Origin: Luteitalea sp. TBR-22
Lineage (GTDB): Bacteria > Acidobacteriota > Vicinamibacteria > Vicinamibacterales > Vicinamibacteraceae
Direction: 5' to 3'
Assembly: GCF_016865485.1 (NCBI RefSeq)
Contig: NZ_AP024452.1
Coordinates: 1,076,501 to 1,140,500 of the forward strand
Length of the DNA: 64,000 nucleotides
The translations under genes were made by a program, and so were the position numbers. This document shows positions 46,081 to 53,726 of this stretch, piece after piece (within the stretch, counting starts at the first letter, position 1; each line of letters begins with the position of its first letter). Below the pieces are notes generated by a model, which did not search any database, was not told the origin of the DNA, and was given only the letters and a program-made list of their open reading frames with translations.

Positions 46081-46941
46081 ATGTGTGATCAGGACCAGTT
46101 CGAGCACGATCGGCTCGAGTACGAAGCGCGCGGCCTGGTGACGCGGCGCCAGTTCGGGGTGCTGCTCGGCGCCGGCGTGTCGATGATGCTGCCGCGCGTC
46201 GCCGGTGCGGTGACCGTGACCCAGAGCGACGTGAGCATCACGACGCCCGACGGCACGTGCGATGCCTTCTTCGTGCACCCGGCCACCGGGCAGTCGCCCG
46301 CCGTGCTGGTGTGGCCCGACATCTTCGGGCTGCGTCCGGCGTTCCGGCAGATGGGCACGCGGCTGGCCGAGTCGGGCTACGCCGTCCTGGTCGTCAACCC
46401 GTTCTATCGCGTCAAGAAAGCCCCGACCGCCGAGCAGGGCGGCGCGACGCCGATCGACCAGGTGCGGCCGCTCGCGCAGGGCCTCAACGAGGCCACGCAC
46501 ATGACCGACGCGAAGGCCTTCATCGCCTGGCTCGACCAGCAGAAGCCGGTCGCGCGCGGTCGCAAGGTCGGCACGCAGGGCTACTGCATGGGCGGCCCCA
46601 TGGCGTTCCGCACCGCGGCGGCCGTGCCCGATCGGGTCGGCGCCGTGGCCTCGTTCCACGGTGGCGGCCTGGTGACGCAGGCGCCCAACAGCCCGCACCT
46701 GCAGGCGGCGGCGACCCGCGCGCAGTTCCTGGTCGCGATCGCCGAGAACGACGACAAGCGCGCGCCCACCGAGAAGGACGCGCTGCGCGAGACGTTCACG
46801 AAGGCGAACCTGCCCGCCGAGATCGAGGTATACGCCGCGGCGCACGGCTGGTGCCCGCCTGATTCCCGCGTGTACAACGAGCCACTGGCCGAGAAGGCGT
46901 GGGCCCGCCTGCTCGCGCTGTACGCCAAGGCCCTGGTGTAA
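46081..46941 (+). CDS. Dienelactone hydrolase family protein
   Basis: A 286-residue alpha/beta hydrolase with a possible Tat/anchor segment (TRRQFGVLLGAGVSMMLPRV) at residues 21-40. The dienelactone-hydrolase triad is visible: Cys in GYCMGGPMA, Asp in the IAENDDKRAP strand and His in AAHGWCPPDS. Upstream motif VWPDIFGLRPAFRQMGTRLAE is typical. The family hydrolyses dienelactones and related lactones. GGGAG precedes ATG 46081. A very strong hairpin at 46955-46979 ends the transcript. Confidence 0.9.
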   Translation: MCDQDQFEHDRLEYEARGLVTRRQFGVLLGAGVSMMLPRVAGAVTVTQSDVSITTPDGTCDAFFVHPATGQSPAVLVWPDIFGLRPAFRQMGTRLAESGYAVLVVNPFYRVKKAPTAEQGGATPIDQVRPLAQGLNEATHMTDAKAFIAWLDQQKPVARGRKVGTQGYCMGGPMAFRTAAAVPDRVGAVASFHGGGLVTQAPNSPHLQAAATRAQFLVAIAENDDKRAPTEKDALRETFTKANLPAEIEVYAAAHGWCPPDSRVYNEPLAEKAWARLLALYAKALV

Positions 46942-46954
46942 GGCAGACAACCGC

Positions 46955-46979
46955 ACGGCCGCGCGTCCCGCGCGGCCGT
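46955..46979 (+). terminator. Hairpin terminator after dienelactone hydrolase
   Basis: An 11-bp perfect stem (ACGGCCGCGCG / CGCGCGGCCGT) with a TCC loop, 13 bp after the stop and followed by TGTCCC. Probable intrinsic terminator without a long T-tract. Confidence 0.7.
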
Positions 46980-46999
46980 TGTCCCGAAGGACGACATCG

Positions 47000-47380
47000 A
47001 TGGCCGAGATGAATCCAGTCGGATGGTTCGAGATCTACGTGCAGGACCTCGATCGGGCGCGGCGCTTCTACGAGCAGGTGATGCAGGTGTCGCTGCAGCC
47101 GATGCCCGATCCGTCGGGCGAGGGCGTGGAGATGCTCGCCTTCCCCATGGACTCGCAGGGCCCCGGCGCATCGGGGGCGCTGGTCAGGATGGCTGGCGTC
47201 CCGTCGGGCGGCAGCACGCTGGTGTACTTCGTCTGCGAGGACTGCGGCGAGACTGCCGAGCGCGTCGCCGCCGCCGGCGGCACCGTGCATCGCCCGAAGA
47301 TGTCGATCGGCCAGTTCGGATTCATCGCGCTGGCGATCGACACCGAAGGCAACATGATCGGGCTGCACTCGGGCAAGTGA
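47000..47380 (+). CDS. VOC (glyoxalase/bleomycin-resistance) family protein
   Basis: A 126-residue single-module-pair VOC protein: PVGWFEIYVQDLDRARRFYEQVM at the start of the first beta-alpha-beta-beta-beta unit and GQFGFIALAIDTEGNMIGLHS in the second, with IGLHS ending in the usual metal-ligand position. The conserved YFVCEDCGETAERV stretch is typical of a group annotated as 'glyoxalase' without known substrate. ATG 47000 fits family length. The gene is convergent with msrB. Confidence 0.88.
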   Translation: MAEMNPVGWFEIYVQDLDRARRFYEQVMQVSLQPMPDPSGEGVEMLAFPMDSQGPGASGALVRMAGVPSGGSTLVYFVCEDCGETAERVAAAGGTVHRPKMSIGQFGFIALAIDTEGNMIGLHSGK

Positions 47381-47400
47381 GGCCTGACGGTCGATAACGC

Positions 47401-47484
47401 CGAACGCTGAACGCCGACCGCCGACCGCCGAACGCCGAACGCCGAACGCCGAACGCCGAACGCCGAACGCCGAACGCCGACCGT
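47401..47484. repeat. Heptanucleotide tandem array 2 (CGAACGC, 12 units)
   Basis: Twelve 7-bp units from 47401: eight exact CGAACGC, the others TGAACGC, CGACCGC twice and CGACCGT. Divergent units sit at the edges, as expected of an array homogenised in the middle. It lies between the convergent VOC and msrB genes, so it is not a promoter element. Confidence 0.93.
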
Positions 47485-47522
47485 CGGCCGCCCACCGCCG
47501 GTCGGCATCTCCCCGCACGTAG

Positions 47523-47544
47523 CCGTCGACCTTCAGGTCGACGG
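47523..47544. terminator. Hairpin CCGTCGACC-TTCA-GGTCGACGG between convergent genes
   Basis: A 9-bp perfect stem with a tetraloop, 8 bp from the msrB stop. It probably ends transcripts from both directions. Confidence 0.6.
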
Positions 47545-47552
47545 TGGGGACG

Positions 47553-48005
47553 TCAGGGGAGGTCGGTGAGCTTGTCGAGCGCCACCGCGTTCATGCAGTA
47601 GCGAAGGCCGCTCGGCGCCGGGCCGTCCGGGAACACGTGCCCGAGATGGGCATCACAGGTCGCGCAGGTGGTCTCGACGCGCACCATGCCATAGGAGTGA
47701 TCGGCGGTGTAGGCGATCACGTCCGGCTCGACCGGCTGCGTGAACGACGGCCAGCCGGTGCCCGACTCGAACTTGGTCGCGGCGTCGAACAACAGCGTCC
47801 CGCAGCACACGCAGGCATAGCGACCGGGCTCGAACCGGCTGCACATCTCGGAGCTGAACGCGCGCTCGGTGCCGTGCTGGCGCGTCACATGGAACTGCTC
47901 CGGGCTCAACTGCGCCCGCCACTCCTCGTCGGTGCGCTCGACGCGTCGCGCCGGCGCGGGGTTGCCGTCGCGGGCGCGGGCGAGTACGTCTCTCCAGGTC
48001 AGCAC
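47553..48005 (-). CDS. msrB: Peptide-methionine (R)-S-oxide reductase MsrB
   Basis: A 150-residue MsrB. Two zinc-binding Cys pairs are present (CVCCG, about 71-74, and CATCDAHLGHVF), together with FESGTGWPSFTQP and the catalytic Cys in RYCMNAVAL near the C-terminus. It reduces methionine-R-sulfoxide in proteins using thioredoxin. No signal peptide is seen, so it is cytosolic. The start ATG 48005 gives a short N-terminal extension (MLTWRDVLARARDG) that is common in relatives. Convergent with the VOC gene. Confidence 0.96.
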   Translation of the reverse strand: MLTWRDVLARARDGNPAPARRVERTDEEWRAQLSPEQFHVTRQHGTERAFSSEMCSRFEPGRYACVCCGTLLFDAATKFESGTGWPSFTQPVEPDVIAYTADHSYGMVRVETTCATCDAHLGHVFPDGPAPSGLRYCMNAVALDKLTDLP

Positions 48006-48153
48006 GTGTCAGGCTCCCATGCCAGCCTCGTGGCTGGCCGACGACTCGACCCACCCCGCGTGCGACCAGGCGCCGGCAGCGGGACCATCGACGTCACCTG
48101 TCCTTGATAGCACAGCGCGGCGCCCGCGCCGGCCGAGCCAGCCCGGGCGAGCC

Positions 48154-49113
48154 TCAGTTGCGCCGGCGGCGAGCGGCGCGGCGGGGCGCCGCCGCCGGGG
48201 CAGGCACGGGCGCGTCGGCGTCCGGAGCGCCCTGCGCCAGCCGCTGCGCGCAGGCCACGACCGCCTGTACGAGCGGGTTGGCGTCGGTCCGCCGCCAGCA
48301 CGCGGCGACGATGGCCGGACCGAGGCCGCGCACCGGCCGCGTCACGACGTCGCGCCACGGCAGCGCGTCGGTCACCGACGCCGGACAGGCCGCCACGGCG
48401 CGGCCCGCCCGCACGGCGGCGAACAGATCCTCGAAGCCCGTGACGTGCGCGCCGATCCTCGGCGGGCGTCCCTGGCGCACCTCGGCGAGGGTCCAGAAGT
48501 CCCGCGCGACCGAATCCATGTCGTCAACCCAGACGAACGGTTCGGCCGCCAGGGCCTCGGCTTCGACCAGCCCCGACGCGGTGAGCGGATGGTCGGCCGG
48601 CAACACGGCGACCCGCGCGTCGGCAAACAGCGGCGCGCAGGCGACGTCACGCTCGTCGAACGGCCGCCACACGAGGGCGACGTCGGTCTCACCGGCGCGC
48701 ACGCCGCCGGTCGGATCGTCGAAGGCGACGTTCCGCATCGTCACGTCGATGTGCGGGTACTCGGCGGCCAGGGCACGCAGCAGCCGCGGGGTGAAGTCGA
48801 GTGGCGCCGTGGCCAGCAGGCCCAGGACCAACGAACCACGCTCGGCCCCGGTCGCCTGCCGTGCCTGATCCAGCGCCGAGGCGACGCCCTGCAGGGCGGC
48901 GGGCACGTGGGTCAGCAACGTCTCCCCAGCCGGTGTCAGGGCGACGTGCCGGGTGGTGCGCGTGAACAGCGTCACGCCGAGGTCGTCCTCGAGTTGACGG
49001 ATGCGGGTGCTGAGCGCCTGCTGCACGACATGCAGCCGCGCCGCCGCGCGCGTGAAGTTCAGCTCCTCGGCCAGGACGACGAATGCCTGCAGGTGCCGGA
49101 GTTCGACACTCAC
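48154..49113 (-). CDS. LysR-family transcriptional regulator
   Basis: A 319-residue LysR protein. The N-terminal winged helix (about 1-62) reads VELRHLQAFVVLAEELNFTRAAARL, HVVQQALSTRIRQLEDDLG, and the effector-binding domain (90-300) begins SLVLGLLATAPLDFTPRLL. The C-terminus is an Ala/Pro/Arg-rich tail. The start is GTG 49113, just below a TACAAT -10 hexamer on the minus strand (49127-49122), so its mRNA should be leaderless. A GATTGT-N13-ACAATC inverted repeat overlaps this -10, consistent with autorepression. Divergent from a cupin gene, the probable target. Confidence 0.93.
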   Translation of the reverse strand: MSVELRHLQAFVVLAEELNFTRAAARLHVVQQALSTRIRQLEDDLGVTLFTRTTRHVALTPAGETLLTHVPAALQGVASALDQARQATGAERGSLVLGLLATAPLDFTPRLLRALAAEYPHIDVTMRNVAFDDPTGGVRAGETDVALVWRPFDERDVACAPLFADARVAVLPADHPLTASGLVEAEALAAEPFVWVDDMDSVARDFWTLAEVRQGRPPRIGAHVTGFEDLFAAVRAGRAVAACPASVTDALPWRDVVTRPVRGLGPAIVAACWRRTDANPLVQAVVACAQRLAQGAPDADAPVPAPAAAPRRAARRRRN

Positions 49114-49120
49114 CACGGAG

Positions 49121-49145
49121 GATTGTAGGTGCAACCACGACAATC
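49121..49145. promoter_or_regulatory. LysR-type operator between lysR and cupin genes
   Basis: GATTGT-N13-ACAATC is a perfect 6-bp inverted repeat with LysR-box character (T-N11-A type spacing inside). It overlaps the minus-strand -10 hexamer TACAAT (49127-49122) of the regulator gene and lies about 67 bp upstream of the cupin start. Confidence 0.6.
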
Positions 49146-49211
49146 TGTTTCCCTGGCCGCAGGCGTGCCGCGTACCGTCGGGTCGTGCTTGTCGCACGAG
49201 GAGGTTCCGAC

Positions 49212-49751
49212 ATGACGACCCTGATCACGCCTGCCGCCCCGCTCACGCCCAGCCCCGCCGCCGTCGACTGGCACATGGGGGCGCTCATGACCTGGCACGT
49301 CACTGCGGCCGACAGCGCCGGCGCCCTGTCACTCGGGGAGGTGCTCGTGCGGCAGGGCGGCGAGCCGCCCCTGCATGTCCACGCGCACGAGGACGAGACC
49401 TGGTTCGTGCTCGACGGAGCCGTGCTCTTCCAGCGCGGGGCCGAGCGACTCCTCGCCTCGGCCGGCGATGCGGTGCTGATGCCACGTGGCATCGCACACG
49501 GCTTCGCCGTGCTCACGCCGACGGCGCGCCTGCTGCACGCCTACACGCCGGGCGGCCTCGACGAGGCGTTCCGGGCGGTGAGCACGCCGGCTGAATGGCC
49601 GGGGCTTCCGGAGGCGCCTGGCGTGCCCGACGCCGCCGTGCTCGAACGGATGGCGGCGGTGTTCGGCGCGCACGGCGTGACGTTCGTCGGGCCGCCCCTG
49701 CCGGTGGTGATCGCGGCCGAGGACGGCGGCGGCCATCCTCCACGCCAGTGA
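49212..49751 (+). CDS. Cupin-domain protein (quercetinase-like)
   Basis: A 179-residue cupin. Motif 1 is PPLHVHAHEDETWFVLDGAV (two His and Glu metal ligands) and motif 2 contains PRGIAHGFAV with the third His, so a mononuclear metal site is likely. The closest described relatives are quercetin 2,3-dioxygenase-like and other small dioxygenases or binding proteins. ATG 49212 is preceded by GAGGAGG, which overlaps a small hairpin (TCGTGC-TTGTC-GCACGA, 49183-49199) that could modulate translation. Likely controlled by the divergent LysR protein. Confidence 0.9.
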   Translation: MTTLITPAAPLTPSPAAVDWHMGALMTWHVTAADSAGALSLGEVLVRQGGEPPLHVHAHEDETWFVLDGAVLFQRGAERLLASAGDAVLMPRGIAHGFAVLTPTARLLHAYTPGGLDEAFRAVSTPAEWPGLPEAPGVPDAAVLERMAAVFGAHGVTFVGPPLPVVIAAEDGGGHPPRQ

Positions 49752-49752
49752 T

Positions 49753-49780
49753 CGCGGCGACTGCCCCGTCGGTCGCCGCG
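49753..49780 (+). terminator. Hairpin after the cupin gene
   Basis: CGCGGCGAC and GTCGCCGCG form a perfect 9-bp stem with a 10-nt loop immediately after the cupin stop. The rest of the spacer up to 49983 shows nothing recognisable. Confidence 0.55.
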
Positions 49781-49983
49781 GCCGCACGGAAGGCGCGGCG
49801 CATGTCGGCGGCCGACGACGCCGTGCCAGCGTCGCGCGGGTGAGTCCCGGGCATCCGAGGGATCTTCCGGAACGGTTGCGGAATCGTCCTCAGTCGCCGC
49901 TGCGGCCGAGCGAGCGCACGCAGGTGGCGAGTGCGCGCCGCGCGGCACCGATCTTGCGGCCCGAGACGTGAGGAGGGTCTCCC

Positions 49984-50832
49984 ATGACGTCCTCATCGTT
50001 GCGTTCGCCGTTGCTGGCCATCGGCCTGCTGTGCGGCCTTCCAGTCCTTGCCGCGGCGCAGGCCCCGCCCGACGCCGACGTGAAGGACTGCAAGGACCAT
50101 CCGCTCTTCACGCGCATGGCCGACACGCACATCGTCTCCTGCAGGGCGGTGGAGTTCGACAGGTTCGCGTTCCGCACGGGGAAGGGCGTCGAGACCCCCG
50201 TCGAGGGGCGCAAGTTCGAGGTCCGGTACAAGATCGCGACCGGCAAGGCCTCGCCCGGGCCGCTGGCGATCATCCGCAACCACCAGCAGGCGATCGCGCG
50301 GATCGGCGGCACCACGAAGTACGAGGATGCGCGGTACACGACGCTGCAGGTGACGGCCCAGGGGCAGGAGGTCTGGACGCAGGTCGACACCGCGTGGGGC
50401 GGCGGGTACATGCTCACCATCATCGAGAAGCAGGCGATGACGCAGCAGGTGGTCGCCAGCGCGGAAGCGTTCAAGGCCGGCCTGGCCACCAGCGGTCACG
50501 TGGAGGTGCCGGGCATCTTCTTCGACACGGGGCAGGCCGTGTTGAAGCCGGAGTCGACGGCCGCCGTGGCCGAGGTCGCCTCGTTGCTCAAGGCGAGCCC
50601 GGCCCTCAAGGTGTTCGTGGTGGGCCACACCGACAACGTCGCCTCCCTCGACCTCAACACGAAGCTCTCGCAGGCGCGCGCCGATGCGGTGGTGCAGGCT
50701 CTGGTGTCGACGCACGGCATCGCGGCCTCCCGCCTCGTGGCCCGCGGCGTGGGGCCACTCGCCCCGGTGGCCAGCAACGACGCCGAGGACGGCCGCGCGA
50801 AGAACCGGCGCGTCGAGCTCGTGAAGCAGTAG
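49984..50832 (+). CDS. OmpA-family outer-membrane-associated protein
   Basis: A 282-residue protein with a signal peptide (LLAIGLLCGLPVLAAAQA). Residues 28-165 are a poorly defined N-domain with two Cys (DCKDHP, HIVSCRA). Residues 170-282 are an OmpA/MotB peptidoglycan-binding domain: VPGIFFDTGQAVLKPES, VVGHTDNVASLDLNTKLSQARAD and the Arg-containing end AKNRRVEL. The domain binds diaminopimelate in peptidoglycan and anchors the outer membrane. GGAGG precedes ATG 49984. The long heptad array follows its stop after 28 bp. Confidence 0.92.
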   Translation: MTSSSLRSPLLAIGLLCGLPVLAAAQAPPDADVKDCKDHPLFTRMADTHIVSCRAVEFDRFAFRTGKGVETPVEGRKFEVRYKIATGKASPGPLAIIRNHQQAIARIGGTTKYEDARYTTLQVTAQGQEVWTQVDTAWGGGYMLTIIEKQAMTQQVVASAEAFKAGLATSGHVEVPGIFFDTGQAVLKPESTAAVAEVASLLKASPALKVFVVGHTDNVASLDLNTKLSQARADAVVQALVSTHGIAASRLVARGVGPLAPVASNDAEDGRAKNRRVELVKQ

Positions 50833-50860
50833 ATCGTCGACGCCACGGGCGTTCTGCCTG

Positions 50861-51056
50861 CCCGGTGCCCGGTGCCCGCTGGCCGGCGCCCGCTACCCGG
50901 TGCCCGGTGCTCGGTGCCCGGTGCCGGCTGCCCGGTGCCCGCTGCTCGGTGCCCGGTGCCCGGTGCCCGGTGCCCAGTGCCCGGTGCCCGGTGCCCGGTG
51001 CCCGGTGCCCAGTGCCCGGTGCCCGGTGCCCGGTGCCCGGTGCCCGGTGCCCGGCA
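50861..51056. repeat. Heptanucleotide tandem array 3 (CCCGGTG, 28 units)
   Basis: Twenty-eight 7-bp units (196 bp). Most are CCCGGTG; variants such as CCCGCTG, CTCGGTG, CCCAGTG, GCCGGCG and CCGGCTG concentrate at the 5' half. The last unit (CCCGGCA) abuts the -10 hexamer TATAGT (51057-51062) of the thymidylate kinase gene, so the whole core-promoter upstream region, including any -35 position, lies inside the array. Confidence 0.95.
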
Positions 51057-51062
51057 TATAGT
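51057..51062 (+). promoter_or_regulatory. -10 hexamer TATAGT of the thymidylate kinase gene
   Basis: TATAGT (5 of 6 to consensus) ends 7 nt before ATG 51070, implying a leaderless mRNA. Position -35 falls inside the heptad array and reads TGCCCG, so there is no recognisable -35 box. Confidence 0.5.
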
Positions 51063-51069
51063 GCGTCGC

Positions 51070-51828
51070 ATGTCGCCTCTGCCCTCCGACCTCGCGACGC
51101 TTGCCGCCGCCATCGCGGCGCGCGACGAGCGGCGCGGGCTGCTGATCGCGTTCGAGGGGCCCGACGGCGCCGGCAAGACGACGCAGCAGCGCCTGCTGCG
51201 CACCTGGCTGCAGAGCCGCGGGCACCAGGTGGTCACGACGCGATGGGCCTCGTCGCCGCTCGTGAAGCCGCTGATCACGGCTCGCGCGCGGCTCCGCGTG
51301 CTGTCGGCAGAGGAGTACTCGCTGCTGCACGCCGTCGACTTCCGGCATCGGCTCGAGACCGTCATCCTGCCCGCGTCGTGGGCGGGCCAGACCGTGCTCG
51401 CCGACCGGTACCTCTTCACGGCGCTGGCGCGCGACGCCGCGCGCGGCCTCGAGCTCGACTGGCTGCTGCAGGCGTACGCGCCGCTGGTGTGGCCCGACCT
51501 CGTGATCTACTTCGCGCTCGACGCCGGCGACTCGCGCCGGCGCGTGGCGGCGACGCGCGCGCCACGCTTCTACCAGGCCGGGCAGGACGTCACGGGCCTG
51601 GCCGATCCCGTGGCGAGCTACTCGCGGTTCATCGAGCGCGTGATCACCGACTACGAGAACCTCGCGGTGATCTTCCGCTTCGTCAAGGTCGATGCGGCGC
51701 AGCCCGTGTACCGGTTGCACCAGCAGGTGCGCGAACTGGTCGAGGGCGCCGACCGTCGTCCCTGGTCCACGCACAGCGCCGAGGCGCTCACCGAATGGCT
51801 GCAGCGGCACCCCGACCTGCTCGACTGA
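51070..51828 (+). CDS. Thymidylate kinase-like protein
   Basis: A 252-residue P-loop kinase with the thymidylate kinase fold: Walker A in FEGPDGAGKTT (about 28-38), the D-R-x motif in VLADRYLFTALARDAARG, and a LID region with arginines (DSRRRVAATRAPRFYQAG). A canonical TMK phosphorylates dTMP to dTDP. The protein is longer than housekeeping Tmk (about 210) and is followed by an overlapping degenerate relative, so it may have a specialised role rather than being the essential enzyme. No Shine-Dalgarno; start set at ATG 51070 beneath the TATAGT hexamer. Confidence 0.85.
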   Translation: MSPLPSDLATLAAAIAARDERRGLLIAFEGPDGAGKTTQQRLLRTWLQSRGHQVVTTRWASSPLVKPLITARARLRVLSAEEYSLLHAVDFRHRLETVILPASWAGQTVLADRYLFTALARDAARGLELDWLLQAYAPLVWPDLVIYFALDAGDSRRRVAATRAPRFYQAGQDVTGLADPVASYSRFIERVITDYENLAVIFRFVKVDAAQPVYRLHQQVRELVEGADRRPWSTHSAEALTEWLQRHPDLLD

Positions 51829-52424
51829 TCGCGGTCGACGCGACACGCGGCGGCGACGTGCGTACCGAGGCGGCGCGCCTTGCCGACGACCTGCGGGCTC
51901 GCGGCGTGGACTGCGCCATCAGTCGATGGGATGCCTCGGGCGTCTTCGAGGACCTGCTCGGCGGGCCGGCAGCGGCGCACCCGGTGTCGCCGAGGATGCT
52001 CGCGCTGCTCTATGCCGCCGATCTCGTGTTCAGGTTGCGCTGGGAGATCGCGCCCGCGCTGGCCGAGGGCCGGGTGGTCATCGCGGCGCCCTACGTCGAC
52101 ACGGCGGTAGCGGTCGGCGTGGGCTTCGGCCTGCCGGACACGTGGTTGCGCGAGGTGCTGCGTTTCGCTCCGACGCCCGATGCCAGGCGTGCCGCCCGGG
52201 AACGCCGGCCTCGCAAGGGCTGGCGACGCAGGCCCGATCGGGGCTATGCGGAGTGCTGCACGACCCTGCTGTCGCACGCGCCGTCAGGGGTGTGCCGGCG
52301 TCGGGCCCGCCGCACCGCGATGGCCTGGATGGAGGCGCTCGCTGCCGAGGGGGGCGCGCTGTCGCGCCGCCGCCTGCTGCGCCTGGTCATCGACGGTGAC
52401 GGCCAAGACGCTCGCAGGCCGTGA
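51795..52424 (+). CDS. Degenerate thymidylate-kinase paralogue lacking the P-loop
   Basis: A 209-residue protein starting MAAAAPRPARLIAVDATRGGD. Its beginning aligns by eye with the adjacent kinase: LIAVDATRGGDVRTEAARL against LIAFEGPDGAGKTTQQRLL, followed by similar RARG...SRWD against SRGH...TRWA, LLYAADLVFRLR against LLHAVDFRHRLE, and VVIAAPYVDTAVA against TVLADRYLFTALA. The Walker A glycines and lysine are gone, so it should not bind ATP in the usual way. It overlaps the kinase by 34 bp in another frame. It may be a regulatory or structural partner; function unknown. Confidence 0.7.
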   Translation: MAAAAPRPARLIAVDATRGGDVRTEAARLADDLRARGVDCAISRWDASGVFEDLLGGPAAAHPVSPRMLALLYAADLVFRLRWEIAPALAEGRVVIAAPYVDTAVAVGVGFGLPDTWLREVLRFAPTPDARRAARERRPRKGWRRRPDRGYAECCTTLLSHAPSGVCRRRARRTAMAWMEALAAEGGALSRRRLLRLVIDGDGQDARRP

Positions 52425-52426
52425 GC

Positions 52427-53719
52427 CTACTGCGGACACCCCTCCGGTAACGGCGCGCCCGTGGCTCGCGCGGCCTCGCACGTCACGTACGTGATGCGTG
52501 CCGTGGGGAAGGCCAGGAGTGCCTCGCGGGCGGCGGCATGCTCCTCGTTGCTGTACGGCTTGGACGTGTCCTCGCGCATCGGCGCGGCAATCAGGTCGAG
52601 CTGACGACGCATCTCGGCGAGCAGCCAGCCCTCGGCCTGGCCTTCGTCGACCTGCGCGGCCGAGACGGCGGCTTCGTTCAGCGTGGCGAAGTACTGCGAT
52701 CGCCACGCCGACGAGGCGAGGAGCTTGCGCACGAGCACGTTCTCGTCGTGCCGCAGGGTGAGCGGGAAGTCCGGCGTCTCGAACGCGTTGTCCTCGTCCC
52801 AGGCGATGCACACGTGCCTGGTGCCGTCCTCGACCCGGTAGAAGTAGAAATTGTTCATGCCGTCGTACCCGGTGAATCCGTCGGGCTCGGCCACGAAGTT
52901 CTGCGCCGCGAGGTAGCGCACCAACGCCGGCAGGTCCAGGCGCGCCTCGAGCGCGGCGGGCAGCGCCGCCGCCGGCGTGTCGTTGGTGACGCGCACCAGT
53001 TCCTCGATCGGCCCCCACTTCTCGGCGTCGCTCCTGCTCTCCTTCGTCTTGGCGTCGAAGCGCTCGGCGTAGGCCGCGAGATCGCTGCCGAGATACTCGA
53101 ACCGCCACGGCGATCCGACGATGTAGTTGTACTCGAACAGGTAGCCGTCGTTCTGGACGTTGCCGTCGATCTCGCCGAACACGCGCGCCAGCAGGTCCTT
53201 GTCGACCGCCTCCACCACGCCGTAGAGCCCCACCAGCTGGTTGTTCACGTAGAGCCGCGTGAAGGACTCGCGTGGCGCCGGGACGCCCATCCGCGCGTAG
53301 AACCGCATCGTCACCGACTCCTTCACACCCGATGGGTCCTGCGTGAGGTTGTCGAGCACGAAGGACTTCAGGCCGAGGAAGGTCTGATCGGACGCATAGC
53401 GGTCGAAGTCGACGCGCAGGCCGGGCTTGGCGGCGCTGCGCGACCCCAGGCCGCGCGAACGGATGCCGACGTTGCGCACGGTGAGGCCGTTCCAGCGCAT
53501 GTCGGCCGGGTAGTAGGTGTTCTCCTGGAAGTTCTCCTGCAGCTTCGCCCAGTCCTGCGAGTTCACCAGCAGATCGATGCGCTGGACGGCTGCCGGGTTG
53601 AAGAAGTCGTCGGTGGTCTGGGCGTGCGAGGTCCCGGCGAGCAGCGCCACCAGCGCGCAGAGGACCAGGAGCCAACGACGACCGATGGACGCGACGCGCG
53701 TGGGGTGCCCGTTCGCCAT
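52427..53719 (-). CDS. CotH-family (spore-coat-like) kinase protein
   Basis: A 430-residue secreted protein with a signal peptide (WLLVLCALVALLAGTSHAQ). CotH-family marks are RIDLLVNSQDWAKLQENF, the VRNVGIRSRGLGSRS stretch, KPGLRVDFDRY, LYVNNQLVGLYGVVEAVDKD and the catalytic-type segment CIAWDEDNAFE (D-x-D-N). Spore-coat CotH phosphorylates protein serines in the spore coat; in non-sporing bacteria the role is unknown, but it is repeatedly found with DUF4956 and porin-like genes, as here. ATG 53719 is 7 bp after the porin stop: last gene of the operon. Confidence 0.9.
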   Translation of the reverse strand: MANGHPTRVASIGRRWLLVLCALVALLAGTSHAQTTDDFFNPAAVQRIDLLVNSQDWAKLQENFQENTYYPADMRWNGLTVRNVGIRSRGLGSRSAAKPGLRVDFDRYASDQTFLGLKSFVLDNLTQDPSGVKESVTMRFYARMGVPAPRESFTRLYVNNQLVGLYGVVEAVDKDLLARVFGEIDGNVQNDGYLFEYNYIVGSPWRFEYLGSDLAAYAERFDAKTKESRSDAEKWGPIEELVRVTNDTPAAALPAALEARLDLPALVRYLAAQNFVAEPDGFTGYDGMNNFYFYRVEDGTRHVCIAWDEDNAFETPDFPLTLRHDENVLVRKLLASSAWRSQYFATLNEAAVSAAQVDEGQAEGWLLAEMRRQLDLIAAPMREDTSKPYSNEEHAAAREALLAFPTARITYVTCEAARATGAPLPEGCPQ

Positions 53720-53726
53720 GGTGTCC

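Noticed and set aside
44339-51056. Heptad arrays as CRISPR arrays
   Set aside because: Units are 7 bp head-to-tail without spacers, and no cas genes are present.
50861-51056. Arrays as coding repeats (e.g. APGTGHR or SRESGVG repeats)
   Set aside because: A 7-bp period is open in all frames, so such ORFs arise automatically; the arrays sit exactly between well-defined genes.
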